A DNA stretch of 64,000 nucleotides from the NCBI RefSeq assembly GCF_018760735.1, contig NZ_JAHHZN010000007.1, positions 186,001 to 250,000 on the forward strand, read 5' to 3'. Every line of letters starts with the position of its first letter. The stretch's first letter is position 1. The position numbers and the translations under genes are program-made. Shown here one piece after another: positions 53,664 to 62,291 of the stretch. Under the pieces are notes generated by a model, which saw only the letters and a program-made list of their open reading frames with translations, had not been told where the DNA came from and searched no databases. Source of the stretch: Hymenobacter piscis. Its GTDB lineage: Bacteria; Bacteroidota; Bacteroidia; Cytophagales; Hymenobacteraceae.

Positions 53664-56264
53664 TTAGGCTACCTGCCGGGGCTGGGGCACCACGGGGCGC
53701 GGACGGGCACTGCCGGCAGGCTCGGTTACGGCCGTAGCTTCCGTTTCGCGGCGGCGCTTGTAGAGGGCCATGCCAAAGCCTACGGCCATGAGCAGTGTAC
53801 CGCTCCAGAGCAGGTTGATGAAGGGCTTTTCCACGGCTTTCAGGATGATATAGTCCTTCTGGGTAGTGCTCACGCCGAAGGTGAATTTACCTTGCTGGGG
53901 GTCTACGTTCAGGAAGGAAAGGCGCAGGCCCAAATCCTCCACTTCATCGGGCACGCGGCCAATGAGGCGGTTGCGCACCACAAATACGGGATGCACGTGG
54001 TACTGCTTCTTCTCCCCGTACACCAGAAAGTCGCCCTGAATAGCCAGATCATCCTTGCCAAGGCCGAGGCCGGCAGTCTGGTGGGCGGGACCTACGCCCC
54101 GGAACACGGCAATGTAGTCGTTGAGTACGATGGTGTCGCCCACGCTCAGCACGTGCTCCTTCACCTCGCTCCAATCCTTCTCCTGATCAATGGGCGGCAC
54201 GGCGCTGATGTGGGAGTAGATGTCGTGGTCGAGGAATTGCTTGATATCGGGTGAGGCCAGCAGGCCGCCCATCTGCTCATTTACCTGGGCGCGGGGATAG
54301 AGCACGAATTTCTCCTTGGTCTCGCGGTTCTGGTACTCCACGCGGTAGTAGGTGTTCTCGGGCAGGATTTCGAGCGTGTCACCGGCTTTGTAGTACAGCT
54401 CATCCCCGCGCTTGATGTCGGCGCGGGCCAGGGCCTTGTACTCGTCGGCAGTGCGGAAGAGCAGTTGCTTGTCGACGTAGCCGGGCACGCCGGGCACGTC
54501 GAAGTACTGTCCGGTGTAGCGCACGTCGTAGGGGCCCATCGGAGCCGGGTCGTTGCGCCAGAGCAGCACGTTATCCTGGTTGGTGGTCTGGTCGAACTCG
54601 CGGGAGTAAAGCAGGCCCGACACGTTCTGGCTGATGATGTTGGAGTAACCGGCCGAAGCCAGAATGCCCAGCAGCATCAGGGCAATACCAATATGGGCCA
54701 CGCCCCCGCCCGACAGGCTCACTTTGCGCCGCATCAGCGTGAACACCATGCTCACGTTGGCCAGCACCCCAAACAACGCCGTAGTCAGGAGCACGATGTA
54801 GGCCGGCTCCATTTTATGGCCGTAGTACTGCACCAGCAGAATCACGAGGGCCGCGCCCAGCAGCGTGAGCAGGGCCGGCACGGTCAGCGTGTTCGTCAGG
54901 CTGGCCTTGTCATTTTTCTGCCACCACATCACCTGGGCCAGGCCCGAGAGGAAGGCCACGGCCACCCCCATCCAGAGCTGAAACTTGGTATAGTGGGCAA
55001 TCTGGTCGGCGGGCAACGCCAGGTTGGACTTAATCCCGACGAAACCCAGGAAGGCGTTGTACACCGGAATGCTGGTGGTGAACAGTACCTGGAAGGCCCC
55101 CAGGCACAGCACCGTAGCTCCCACAAACACCCATAGCTCGGGGTTGTAGGTAGTCAGTTCCTTGTCCGAGACGGGAATCTGTTTCCAGCGCCCCACCAGC
55201 AGGGCAATGCTCAGCACCACGAAGGCCGCCAAGTAAATGATCAGCTGGCCGGAGAGGCCCAGGTCGGTGAAGGAGTGCACGGAGGCGTTGCCCAGCACGC
55301 CCGAGCGGGTGAGGAAGGTGGCGTAGAGAATCAGCAGGAAGGTGGCTATCACCAGCACGAAGGAGGTGCGCAGGGCCGTGCGGCTACGCTGCCAGAGCAC
55401 CAGCCCGTGCAGGGAAGCCACCAGTACCAGCCATGGAATGTACACCGCGTTTTCTACCGGGTCCCAGTTCCAGTAGCCCCCGAAGTTGAGGGTTTCGTAG
55501 GCCCAGTAGGCGCCCATCATGATGCCCACGCCCAGAATCAGGCCGCCCCAGAGCGTCCAGCGCATGGCCGGACGCACCCACTTGGTGTACTCGCGCTTCC
55601 AGAGGCCGGCCACGGCGTAGGCGAAGGGCACCAGCGTGAGGGCGAAGCCCAGAAACAGGGTAGGCGGGTGAATCACCATCCAGTAGTTCTGGAGCAGGGC
55701 GTTGAGACCGGTACCGTCTTCGGGCACGAAGTTGGGGTTGGTTTTCCAGACCGGCAGGTCGGGCATGAAGTCGCGCAGCAGGATAAAGGGCGAGGAGCCG
55801 ATTTTCAGGTCGCCGAGCACCACGCCCAGAATCATGGAGGTCAGAAAGAGCTGCACGCCCGCGAAAACGGTCATGACCGGGGCTTCCCAGCGTTTAGAAG
55901 CGCGTAGCAGAATCAGCCCCAGGCACACGTGCCAGAAAATCCAGAGCAGAAAGCTGCCCTCCTGCCCTTCCCAGAAGCAGGAAATCATGTAGTACACCGG
56001 CAGGTGGTTGCTGCTGTGGCTCCAGGCGTAGTAGTACTCGTAGCGGTGACCATGAATGATACCGAACAGGCACGCAATCACGGAAATAACGGCCACGGCA
56101 TGCACCAGGAAGGCGCCCCGCCCGATGCGCAGCCAGGCCGCGTCGGTGTCGCCGAGGGCGCGGCCCCGGGCAGCCATGTAGTAGGAGTACGCGGCCACCG
56201 AAGCGGCGACGAAGGCTACAATGACACTCAGGTGCCCGGCGTTGCCAATGAAGGTATTCAACAT
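53664..56264 (-). CDS. ccmF: Cytochrome c maturation heme lyase CcmF
   Basis: Polytopic heme-handling protein of System I, 866 residues, about 15 helices. The heme-binding WWD-type signature is present as WAYETLNFGGYWNWDPVENAV (near residue 250-270), with histidines in GHRYEYYYAWSHSSNHLP (near 70-90) and WMVIHPPTLFLGFAL. The C-terminal extracytoplasmic domain (about 590-800) is large, as in Bacteroidota forms. It is the distal gene of the ccmB-ccmC-ccmD-ccmE-ccmF group, 161 bases after ccmE. ATG at 56264. Confidence 0.93.
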   Translation of the reverse strand: MLNTFIGNAGHLSVIVAFVAASVAAYSYYMAARGRALGDTDAAWLRIGRGAFLVHAVAVISVIACLFGIIHGHRYEYYYAWSHSSNHLPVYYMISCFWEGQEGSFLLWIFWHVCLGLILLRASKRWEAPVMTVFAGVQLFLTSMILGVVLGDLKIGSSPFILLRDFMPDLPVWKTNPNFVPEDGTGLNALLQNYWMVIHPPTLFLGFALTLVPFAYAVAGLWKREYTKWVRPAMRWTLWGGLILGVGIMMGAYWAYETLNFGGYWNWDPVENAVYIPWLVLVASLHGLVLWQRSRTALRTSFVLVIATFLLILYATFLTRSGVLGNASVHSFTDLGLSGQLIIYLAAFVVLSIALLVGRWKQIPVSDKELTTYNPELWVFVGATVLCLGAFQVLFTTSIPVYNAFLGFVGIKSNLALPADQIAHYTKFQLWMGVAVAFLSGLAQVMWWQKNDKASLTNTLTVPALLTLLGAALVILLVQYYGHKMEPAYIVLLTTALFGVLANVSMVFTLMRRKVSLSGGGVAHIGIALMLLGILASAGYSNIISQNVSGLLYSREFDQTTNQDNVLLWRNDPAPMGPYDVRYTGQYFDVPGVPGYVDKQLLFRTADEYKALARADIKRGDELYYKAGDTLEILPENTYYRVEYQNRETKEKFVLYPRAQVNEQMGGLLASPDIKQFLDHDIYSHISAVPPIDQEKDWSEVKEHVLSVGDTIVLNDYIAVFRGVGPAHQTAGLGLGKDDLAIQGDFLVYGEKKQYHVHPVFVVRNRLIGRVPDEVEDLGLRLSFLNVDPQQGKFTFGVSTTQKDYIILKAVEKPFINLLWSGTLLMAVGFGMALYKRRRETEATAVTEPAGSARPRPVVPQPRQVA

Positions 56265-56425
56265 GGGGAAAGCATTGGAAAAGCGAAAATCAGCCTGTCG
56301 GAATATCTACCAGCCTGACCGGAAGTTGTTTTGCGGGTAAGTGGCAACCATACCAGTGACACACAGCAAAACGCGTTTTACCCTGAACCAGTGAGTAAAA
56401 CACAGCTACCCTTTCTAGGACTAAA

Positions 56426-56851
56426 TTACCGCGCAGCAGTGGCGCCCTTGATGTCCTTCTCCACGTACTTGGAAGGGCACTTGAGCAGGATTTTATCGGC
56501 CACGAAAATGTCGTTGCGCATGGCCCCGGTGATGACCACCTGCTCCGATTTGTCGAAATCCTGGGGCTGGGGGTTGAAGTAGACCACCCGCTGGGCGATA
56601 CGGTTGGTATCTACCAGCGTGAAGGCGAAATAATTGGGGTCGAGGGTGGGGTTGTACTCCAGGCCCATAATGTTCTTCTGACCGTCGCGGGGCAGGCGGC
56701 CCACCACGTGTACCTTGGTGAGGTTGCCCTCGGCGGCCCGCTCCCGGGCTTCCTTGAACGACACGTACACGCTGGCGTCGCCGGCGGTGCTGGTGATAAT
56801 GGCAATGGCCACAGCAATGATGGCCATGACGAAGATGTGCGCTTTTTTCAT
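56426..56851 (-). CDS. ccmE: Cytochrome c maturation heme chaperone CcmE (Cys variant)
   Basis: Periplasmic heme chaperone anchored by one N-terminal helix (AHIFVMAIIAVAIAIITST), 141 residues, followed by an OB-fold beta domain with VHVVGRLPRDGQ and VVITGAMRND. The heme-attachment motif, HxxxY in Escherichia coli, reads CPSKY here (Cys125, Tyr129). A CxxxY form is known from some archaea and sulfate reducers and may be usual in this phylum. Classical length and context make the assignment secure despite this change. It lies between ccmD and ccmF. Confidence 0.9.
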   Translation of the reverse strand: MKKAHIFVMAIIAVAIAIITSTAGDASVYVSFKEARERAAEGNLTKVHVVGRLPRDGQKNIMGLEYNPTLDPNYFAFTLVDTNRIAQRVVYFNPQPQDFDKSEQVVITGAMRNDIFVADKILLKCPSKYVEKDIKGATAAR

Positions 56852-56937
56852 GTCAATGAAACAATGGGCGGCCCCAATTGGAGCCCGAAGTCAGTGCAGA
56901 ACAGCAAAGTGGACCACAAAGGTCCGCAAAAAGGTTA

Positions 56938-57018
56938 GATGGTGAAATAGTGAGTTGACGTTTAGGGGGCCTGACGGCGCGGGCAGAACCCATGAACGTC
57001 AACTCACCATCTCACCTA
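56938..57018. repeat. Word hairpin, class 'gtgaaatagtgag' (ccmD-ccmE spacer)
   Basis: The left arm GATGGTGAAATAGTGAGTTG (from 56938, continuing ACGTT to 56962) pairs with AACGTCAACTCACCATCTCA (from 56995). AACTCACCATC... and AGTTGACGTT are exactly complementary in the inner part. The right arm ends in the ccmD stop codon (57016-57018). It shares words with 36674-36798. Confidence 0.85.
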
Positions 57019-57294
57019 CTCTTCCAGCTCTTTTTCCAGGCGGGTGAGCTTGCGGTCCAGGGAAATCAGGAAGAAAAGCAGGCCGGCCAGCACCACCGCA
57101 ATCACGGCTACTACCACGTAAATCTTGCCGCTGCCGCGGAGCGCATCGGCCATTTCAGGCTGATCGGGGGTTTGGGCGGCGGCTTGCAGCACCGGCAGCA
57201 GCAGGGCCAGCACCAGCAGCCCGGCGCGGCCCGCAAATCCAAGTTCCCAAGCCCCCAGGCCCCCAAGACCCCAATTACGCAATCTGTTTTTCAT
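57016..57294 (-). CDS. ccmD: CcmD-like small membrane protein
   Basis: Small bitopic protein that stabilises the CcmABC heme exporter; 92 residues. One signal-like helix (GLLVLALLLPVLQAAAQ) is followed by EMADALRGSGKIYVVVAVIAVVLAGLLFFLISLDRKL, typical of this phylum's CcmD. Residues 8-19 (WGLGGLGAWELG) are encoded by a repeat-word tract at 57246-57277 and lie in front of the hydrophobic core of the signal. The start at 57294 overlaps the ccmC stop by 20 bases in another frame. An alternative internal start near MADALR would omit the signal, but the hydrophobic stretch looks real. Confidence 0.78.
   Translation of the reverse strand: MKNRLRNWGLGGLGAWELGFAGRAGLLVLALLLPVLQAAAQTPDQPEMADALRGSGKIYVVVAVIAVVLAGLLFFLISLDRKLTRLEKELEE
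57246..57277. repeat. Word tract inside ccmD, class 'cttgggggcttggggtcttg'
   Basis: On the plus strand CCCAAGCCCCCAGGCCCCCA followed by AGACCCCAATTA. The same words form the arms of the 63408-63597 inverted repeat (CCTAAGCCCCCAAGACTCCC). The tract is in frame within ccmD codons 7-20. Confidence 0.7.
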
Positions 57295-57943
57295 ATACTT
57301 TGAGTTTGAGCAGGGAAACGCGACTGGCCAGTTGGGCCAGCCAGAAGGCCAGCAGCGTCCAGCCAATCACGGCCGGGTAAAACACTAGGCGCATGTTGCT
57401 ATCGAGGTCGTACTTGGCGAAGGCCGGGTTGCCGCCCGCGCCGGGGTGGAGCGAGTCGGTGAGGCGGGGCAGGATGTAGAACAGCGGCATGGCCGTGGCG
57501 AAGGCGAAGATGTTGTAGATGGCCGACACCCGGGCCCGCTGCTGCTCATCGGTAAAGGAGGAGCGCAGCACCAGGTAGGCCCCGTAGATGAGCATGGCAA
57601 TGGCGGCGCCGTTGAGCTTGGGGTCGTTGGTCCACCACGCACCCCAGGTGAATTTGGCCCAGATGCTGCCCGTGGCCAGCCCCACGAAGCCCATCAGAAT
57701 GCCCGTGCGCGCCGCCTCATGGGCCCGGATGTCGAGCTCGGGCGTGGGCGTGCGCAGGTAACGCACCGAGTAGTACACCGAGGCCACCAGAATGAACGTC
57801 ATCCCGAACCACATGGGCACGTGAAAGTAGAGGTTGCGAATGGTTTCGTTGAGAATGGCCAGGCGCGGCACCGGCAGCAGCATACCCGCTACCGCCACGT
57901 ACAGCAACAGCACCACACTCAGGGCTTTCCACCAGTTTTTCAT
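57275..57943 (-). CDS. ccmC: Heme exporter protein CcmC
   Basis: Inner-membrane heme handling protein of System I, 222 residues, six helices. The WWD-like heme motif reads FTWGAWWTNDPKLNGAA (near residue 105-121), and conserved histidine FHVPMWF (near residue 40) is present. It is followed by ccmD with a 20-base overlap. ATG at 57943 lies next to the arm of the spacer hairpin 57946-58104. Confidence 0.93.
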   Translation of the reverse strand: MKNWWKALSVVLLLYVAVAGMLLPVPRLAILNETIRNLYFHVPMWFGMTFILVASVYYSVRYLRTPTPELDIRAHEAARTGILMGFVGLATGSIWAKFTWGAWWTNDPKLNGAAIAMLIYGAYLVLRSSFTDEQQRARVSAIYNIFAFATAMPLFYILPRLTDSLHPGAGGNPAFAKYDLDSNMRLVFYPAVIGWTLLAFWLAQLASRVSLLKLKVYEKQIA

Positions 57944-57945
57944 TT

Positions 57946-58104
57946 GAGGAGTCAGAAGTTAGAAGCTAGGAGTCAGGAGCACTTCTGCGGCTTCAAAAGC
58001 TGCTTTTCTGCGAGGTAGATACATAACAATTTTCAGTTCCTTAATGTCATCGTGGCCTGTGAGAAACAACATTCTAGCTCCTGACTTCTAGATCCTGCCT
58101 CCTA
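57946..58104. repeat. Word hairpin, class 'agaagttagaag' (ccmB-ccmC spacer)
   Basis: The left arm GAGGAGTCAGAAGTTAGAAG (from 57946, to 57980) and the right arm (58074-58104: CTAGCTCCTGACTTCTAGATCCTGCCTCCTA) are imperfect reverse complements; the stem includes GTCAGAAGT/ACTTCTGAC-type pairs and CAGGAGC/GCTCCTG. The right arm contains the ccmB stop codon, and even the last two codons (AGAAGT) belong to the word pattern. The 93 bases between are AT-rich and featureless. Confidence 0.78.
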
Positions 58105-58773
58105 ACTTCTCCACAGAAACGGAAACAGCAGGTAGGACACGGCCCCGACAATCATGTTCAGGGCCACCAGCGTGAGCAGGGAACTGCGGCTGGCTTCGAA
58201 TTCGAGGCCGTCGAGGGCATTTTTGGAAACTTTGATGAGCAGCAGCAGCATGGGCACCATCAGCGGAAAGCCGAGCACGGCCATCAGGGTGCTGCTGTTG
58301 GTGGCCTTGGCCGCTATGCCCGATACCAGCGTGAGGGTGCTGGCGAAGCCCACGGCCCCCAGCAGCACGGTGCCCACGAACAGGGGCACGTCCTGCACCG
58401 GGTTGCCCAGCACCACCGCGTACAGCCCGAAGGCTACCAGCGCCAAGCCCAGCAGCAGCAACGCGTTGTAGGCTATTTTGGCCAGAATCACGGCCTGGGG
58501 TCGCACCACGGTGTAGTAGTAGAGCATCCGGCCCCGGCTCTCCTGCAGAAACCCCTTGGCCACGGCATTCACGGCCGAGAACAGCAGCACAATCCAGAAC
58601 AGGGCGTTCCAGGCGGGAGCCGGCAGCTGACCGCCCCGGGAAGAAAAGCTCAGGTAGCACACGAACACTGTGCTGCTCACGTAGAGCAGCATGCCGTTGA
58701 GGGCCGCGCGCTGCCGCCATTCCAGGCGGAAGTCCTTCTGCATCAACACCCAAATTTCGCTCAGAAGCGTCAC
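58102..58773 (-). CDS. ccmB: Heme exporter protein CcmB
   Basis: Membrane subunit of the CcmAB heme-release ATPase, 223 residues, six helices. The N-terminal block LLSEIWVLMQKDFRLEWRQRAALNG and LYVSSTVFVCYLSF match CcmB, as does VFPQ-like VAKGFLQESRGRMLYYYTVVRPQ. The GTG at 58773 keeps the SEIWVLMQKDF start; an ATG at 58743 would remove part of it. The ATPase gene ccmA is not adjacent and not in the window. First of five ccm genes on the minus strand. Confidence 0.88.
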   Translation of the reverse strand: MTLLSEIWVLMQKDFRLEWRQRAALNGMLLYVSSTVFVCYLSFSSRGGQLPAPAWNALFWIVLLFSAVNAVAKGFLQESRGRMLYYYTVVRPQAVILAKIAYNALLLLGLALVAFGLYAVVLGNPVQDVPLFVGTVLLGAVGFASTLTLVSGIAAKATNSSTLMAVLGFPLMVPMLLLLIKVSKNALDGLEFEASRSSLLTLVALNMIVGAVSYLLFPFLWRS

Positions 58774-58872
58774 GGCAACACGGCTGGTAAACGGACGGCA
58801 AAGATACAACCCAACCCCCGGATTAGCCGCCCCCCGCGGCGGAATACTGCAATTTGACCGCCCCAAACGCCA

Positions 58873-58906
58873 GCCGGCCGGTTTTCCAGGGTGGAAAACC
58901 GGCCGG
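58873..58906. terminator. Hairpin after the TolB/BamA-like gene
   Basis: Perfect 15-bp stem GCCGGCCGGTTTTCC / GGAAAACCGGCCGGC with a 4-base loop, 24 bases beyond the stop codon at 58931 on the minus strand. The following T content is modest (GGCGTTTGG), so terminator strength is uncertain. Confidence 0.7.
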
Positions 58907-58930
58907 CGCGTTGTCGTGAGCCCGGTCGGG

Positions 58931-61900
58931 CTAGAAATCGTACCCGAGCGTGACGTAGACTTTGGGCCCTTTGGTGGTGTACTGCTCCCGCCCCCAGGCC
59001 ACGTCGCCCTTCACGTAGAAGCCCAGCATAGTGGTGCGCATGCCGGCCCCGTAGCCGTAAAGCAGCGGGTTGGTGAAGTTGATAACCGTGGCCGTGAAGT
59101 TGCCCAGCGTCACCTCGCGCGTGTTGTTGGAGTTGTTCACACTGAACGGATTGCCGCCCGAATAGGTCGTACCCACGTCGCCGAAGGCCGTGAGCTGCAG
59201 GTTGCGGAAAAACCCGGATTCAATGGGCCGGCGCGAGAAATACTGCACAATGGGCAGGCGCAGCTCCGAGTTGAAGAGCACGTACTTCTGCCCTACCCGC
59301 TTGCTGTAATCGAAGCCCCGCAGGTTGGTCACGAACTGCTGATAGAACATCTGCGTCGGGTCCAGCTGGTTGGGGCCGGTTACGCTGGTCTGGTCGGCCG
59401 TGATAAGCTGGGTGTCGGCGTAGTCGTAGTTGAGCCAGTTGTCCATGCCGCCGAGGCGGAAGAAGGGCTGGGCCGAGCCGCCCCCGATGTACTGGCCGAA
59501 ACTTGCCCGGTTAGCCCAGATCAGCTGGCGGTGCAGTTTCTGGTAGTGGCGCAAATCGATGAAGATCTTGGTGAAGTCGGTATTGCGCCCGTCCAGGTCG
59601 TAGAGGCGGGTGATGCCGGCCTTCATGCGGGTGCCCTGGAGCATGTTCACGCCGGTAACCAGGGAGTTATCGAACACCAGCTCGCCTTCGCCGCCCAGGT
59701 AATTGCGGTTTTCGTCGTTGGTATTGGCCAGGTCGGAGTAAGTCCGGCGGCTCACGTTCACGAAGCGCGGGCCCAGGCGCACGCTCAGGTTATGGGTGAG
59801 CGGATACGCCACCGTAGGCGCAATCTCGTGGCGCCCGAAACGGACCCGATCGATGATTGCCCCCTCAAAATCGACGAAATACGCCTGCTTCTGGTAGCGG
59901 ATGCTCCAGTCGTAGCGGTGCTTGAGGTTGGTGTACTCGGCGAAGATGTTGCTGGTGCGCAGGTCGGTGAGGGCAAAAATGCCGGCCTGGATGCGGTGGT
60001 CTTCCATCAGGTCCGACATGTTCACCTGCCCCATCAGCCCCAGCCCCAGCAGCGGGTCGGTAGTCAGCGTCGACACCACGTTATCGATGCTGAACTGGGT
60101 ATCGTAGCGGAAGGGCCCGGTCAGGGCGGCCGCCGCGGCCGGTGCGGTTTTGGGCAGGGCTACTACCGTAGCGGCCCGACGCTTCACCGTTGCCGGATCG
60201 GCCCGGGAAGCCGGAATATCCTCGTCGAACTCATACTCATTGGTATTCACGCGGCCGGCCGGAGCCTTGGGCGCCGGAGCGGCGGGCGGGGCAGTTTCCT
60301 GGGCCGGGGCCAGGCTTTGGCCGCCCTGCTGCTGGGTGGCGCTGGCCACCGTGGGCCCGGGGCGGCTGGCGGCGGGTACGGCGGCTTTAGCGGGGCGGGA
60401 GCGGTCTTCCAGAATTTCCTGGCGGGCCGTTTTGGCCAGCGTCAGATCTTCGGGCAGGGTATAGTTGGGGTACAGATACACGTTCTCGCGCCCATCGGTC
60501 ATCGAGACGAAGCCCAGCGTATTGGTGGTGGCGTTGTAGTCGAAATCCTTGATGTTGGCCAGAAAGCTCGACACGGGCCGGTACTGGCGGGTGGCCAGAG
60601 CCAGGCGGTAGAGGCTGCGTACCCCGCTTTCTTCGCTCACGAACACTACCTCCGTATCGGAAATGGGCCGGGGCCGGCCTTCGTTGGAGATGGTGTTCAC
60701 CAGCATCTCCACCGGCTGGGTGCGGCCATCGAGGTGATAAAGGTACAGGTCGAAGTTGTTGACCACGGCCCCGAAGCTGCCCCGAGCCGTACCGGCCGAA
60801 TCAAGCCAGCGGTTGGAGCTGAACACGATACCGCCGCCCCCGGGCAGAAAGGCCGGCTGCACGTCGTCGAACACGTCGTTGGTAAGCTTTTCGGGAGTGC
60901 GGCTGCCGGCGCGCAGCAGATACAGGTCGTTCTGCCCGTCGCGCACGCCACTGAATACCACCGATTTGCCGTCGCCCGAGTAGCTCAGGTCGGTTACCTG
61001 CGAGAAGGGAGCGAACAGGGAGGTGCGGCGGCCGAAGCTGGGCAGCAGGCTTTTCAGGCGGGCGACGGTATTGCTCACGCCGCCGTTAGCCTCGCGCAGC
61101 TGCAGCTGCAGCAGGCCCTTATCTTCTTCCACCACGGCCACCTGACTGTTGCCGCGCCAGGCCAGCACCGGCAGGCGGGTTTCCACCTGCTGATCGGGCG
61201 TTTTGTAGCCGCCGCGGTGAATTACGTCGCGGCCCTTACCGTTTTTGTTTACCACCAGCACCCGGTAGCGGCCCAGGTCGTTCTGCACGTAGGCCAGCTG
61301 CTGGCCGTTGGGGCTGAGCACGGGCTGGCTGTAGAGGGTGCCCCGGCGGTTGCGGCCGGCCAGGCTGTTCTTCTCGTCGGCTTCCTGATAAGGCGTCTGG
61401 GGCTGGGCGTTGAGCTGGCGGTAGTAGCCGAGCCAGTCCTTGAGAAATACCTTGTAGGGCACATTCAGGGAGGAGCTGATGCCCACTTCCACGTCGCGGG
61501 TGATGCGCGTCAGGTTCAGAATGTTCTGGATGCTGGTGTAGCCGTAGCGCTCCGCAATGTAGTTCCACACGCTCTGGCCGGCCAGCTCGGGGTTGCGCAG
61601 GAAAAACGGGGCCGTGCGGTTGCCCTCGTGCTCCCGGGTCATGGTGCGCATGTAGTCATCCATTTCCACGCTCCAGCCCTGGGCCGCGTAGGTTGAAGCC
61701 CCGCTGATAAACCAGTCGGGCAGCTGGAGCAGGTAGCTGCTCTGGATAATTTCCTTGAGCGAGCCCCCGTACATCATGTCGTTGAGCAGCACCTGGGTGA
61801 TACGGCTGCTCAAATCCTGCTTGAAGCGCGTCTGCTCGCCCTGGAAGGCAATCTGCACCTTGGTCATGCGCAGCAGCGAGGTTTCGCCCCCGGTCTGGTA

Positions 61901-62266
61901 CTTCTCGGTACTCAGGCCCACGTTGCTCTGGCGCAGGTCGCCAACGGAGTTGAAGAGCATGATGGTCGTTTTCGAGTACGGGTAGTACCCAATCAGGCCC
62001 GTGATGCGCTGGAGCTCCTTTTCGGCGTATTCGACCGCGTGGCGGGCGTTGATTTCGCCCCCCGCGTAGAAGTAGATCGTAAAGTTCTGGGTACTGAGCT
62101 GCTGCCAGTTGAAATCCTTATACTGGAGCCGCACCCGCCCGAAGGGTTCCTGGGCCGTCTGGGCACGGGCCGGACCGCCATCGGTCAGCAGCAACCCCAG
62201 CAACAGGGCAGCCAGGCCGGCCGGCCGCTGCACACCCGGCCGGGAGAGTAAGGATAAGTGCTTCAT
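58931..62266 (-). CDS. Large exported protein with TolB-like repeats and BamA-like C-terminus
   Basis: A 1111-residue envelope protein with signal peptide (LAALLLGLLLTDGGPARA). The N-terminal third begins with a segment resembling peptidase-MA-like proteins (QNFTIYFYAGGEINARHAVEYAEKELQRI) but lacks an HExxH motif. PD40-type propeller repeats follow (LSPNGQQLAYVQND, YSGDGKSVVFSGVRDGQND), then a low-complexity Pro/Ala region around residue 640-690 and a C-terminal barrel with surface-antigen features (LGGEGELVFDNSLVTGV, TAFGDVGTTYSGGNPF). Such proteins are often labelled TolB in Bacteroidota; a true Tol-Pal role is doubtful. It is probably an outer-membrane protein with a periplasmic propeller. 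ATG at 62266. Confidence 0.78.
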   Translation of the reverse strand: MKHLSLLSRPGVQRPAGLAALLLGLLLTDGGPARAQTAQEPFGRVRLQYKDFNWQQLSTQNFTIYFYAGGEINARHAVEYAEKELQRITGLIGYYPYSKTTIMLFNSVGDLRQSNVGLSTEKYQTGGETSLLRMTKVQIAFQGEQTRFKQDLSSRITQVLLNDMMYGGSLKEIIQSSYLLQLPDWFISGASTYAAQGWSVEMDDYMRTMTREHEGNRTAPFFLRNPELAGQSVWNYIAERYGYTSIQNILNLTRITRDVEVGISSSLNVPYKVFLKDWLGYYRQLNAQPQTPYQEADEKNSLAGRNRRGTLYSQPVLSPNGQQLAYVQNDLGRYRVLVVNKNGKGRDVIHRGGYKTPDQQVETRLPVLAWRGNSQVAVVEEDKGLLQLQLREANGGVSNTVARLKSLLPSFGRRTSLFAPFSQVTDLSYSGDGKSVVFSGVRDGQNDLYLLRAGSRTPEKLTNDVFDDVQPAFLPGGGGIVFSSNRWLDSAGTARGSFGAVVNNFDLYLYHLDGRTQPVEMLVNTISNEGRPRPISDTEVVFVSEESGVRSLYRLALATRQYRPVSSFLANIKDFDYNATTNTLGFVSMTDGRENVYLYPNYTLPEDLTLAKTARQEILEDRSRPAKAAVPAASRPGPTVASATQQQGGQSLAPAQETAPPAAPAPKAPAGRVNTNEYEFDEDIPASRADPATVKRRAATVVALPKTAPAAAAALTGPFRYDTQFSIDNVVSTLTTDPLLGLGLMGQVNMSDLMEDHRIQAGIFALTDLRTSNIFAEYTNLKHRYDWSIRYQKQAYFVDFEGAIIDRVRFGRHEIAPTVAYPLTHNLSVRLGPRFVNVSRRTYSDLANTNDENRNYLGGEGELVFDNSLVTGVNMLQGTRMKAGITRLYDLDGRNTDFTKIFIDLRHYQKLHRQLIWANRASFGQYIGGGSAQPFFRLGGMDNWLNYDYADTQLITADQTSVTGPNQLDPTQMFYQQFVTNLRGFDYSKRVGQKYVLFNSELRLPIVQYFSRRPIESGFFRNLQLTAFGDVGTTYSGGNPFSVNNSNNTREVTLGNFTATVINFTNPLLYGYGAGMRTTMLGFYVKGDVAWGREQYTTKGPKVYVTLGYDF

Positions 62267-62291
62267 ATCGGGACGGGAAAACGAAGGAGAG

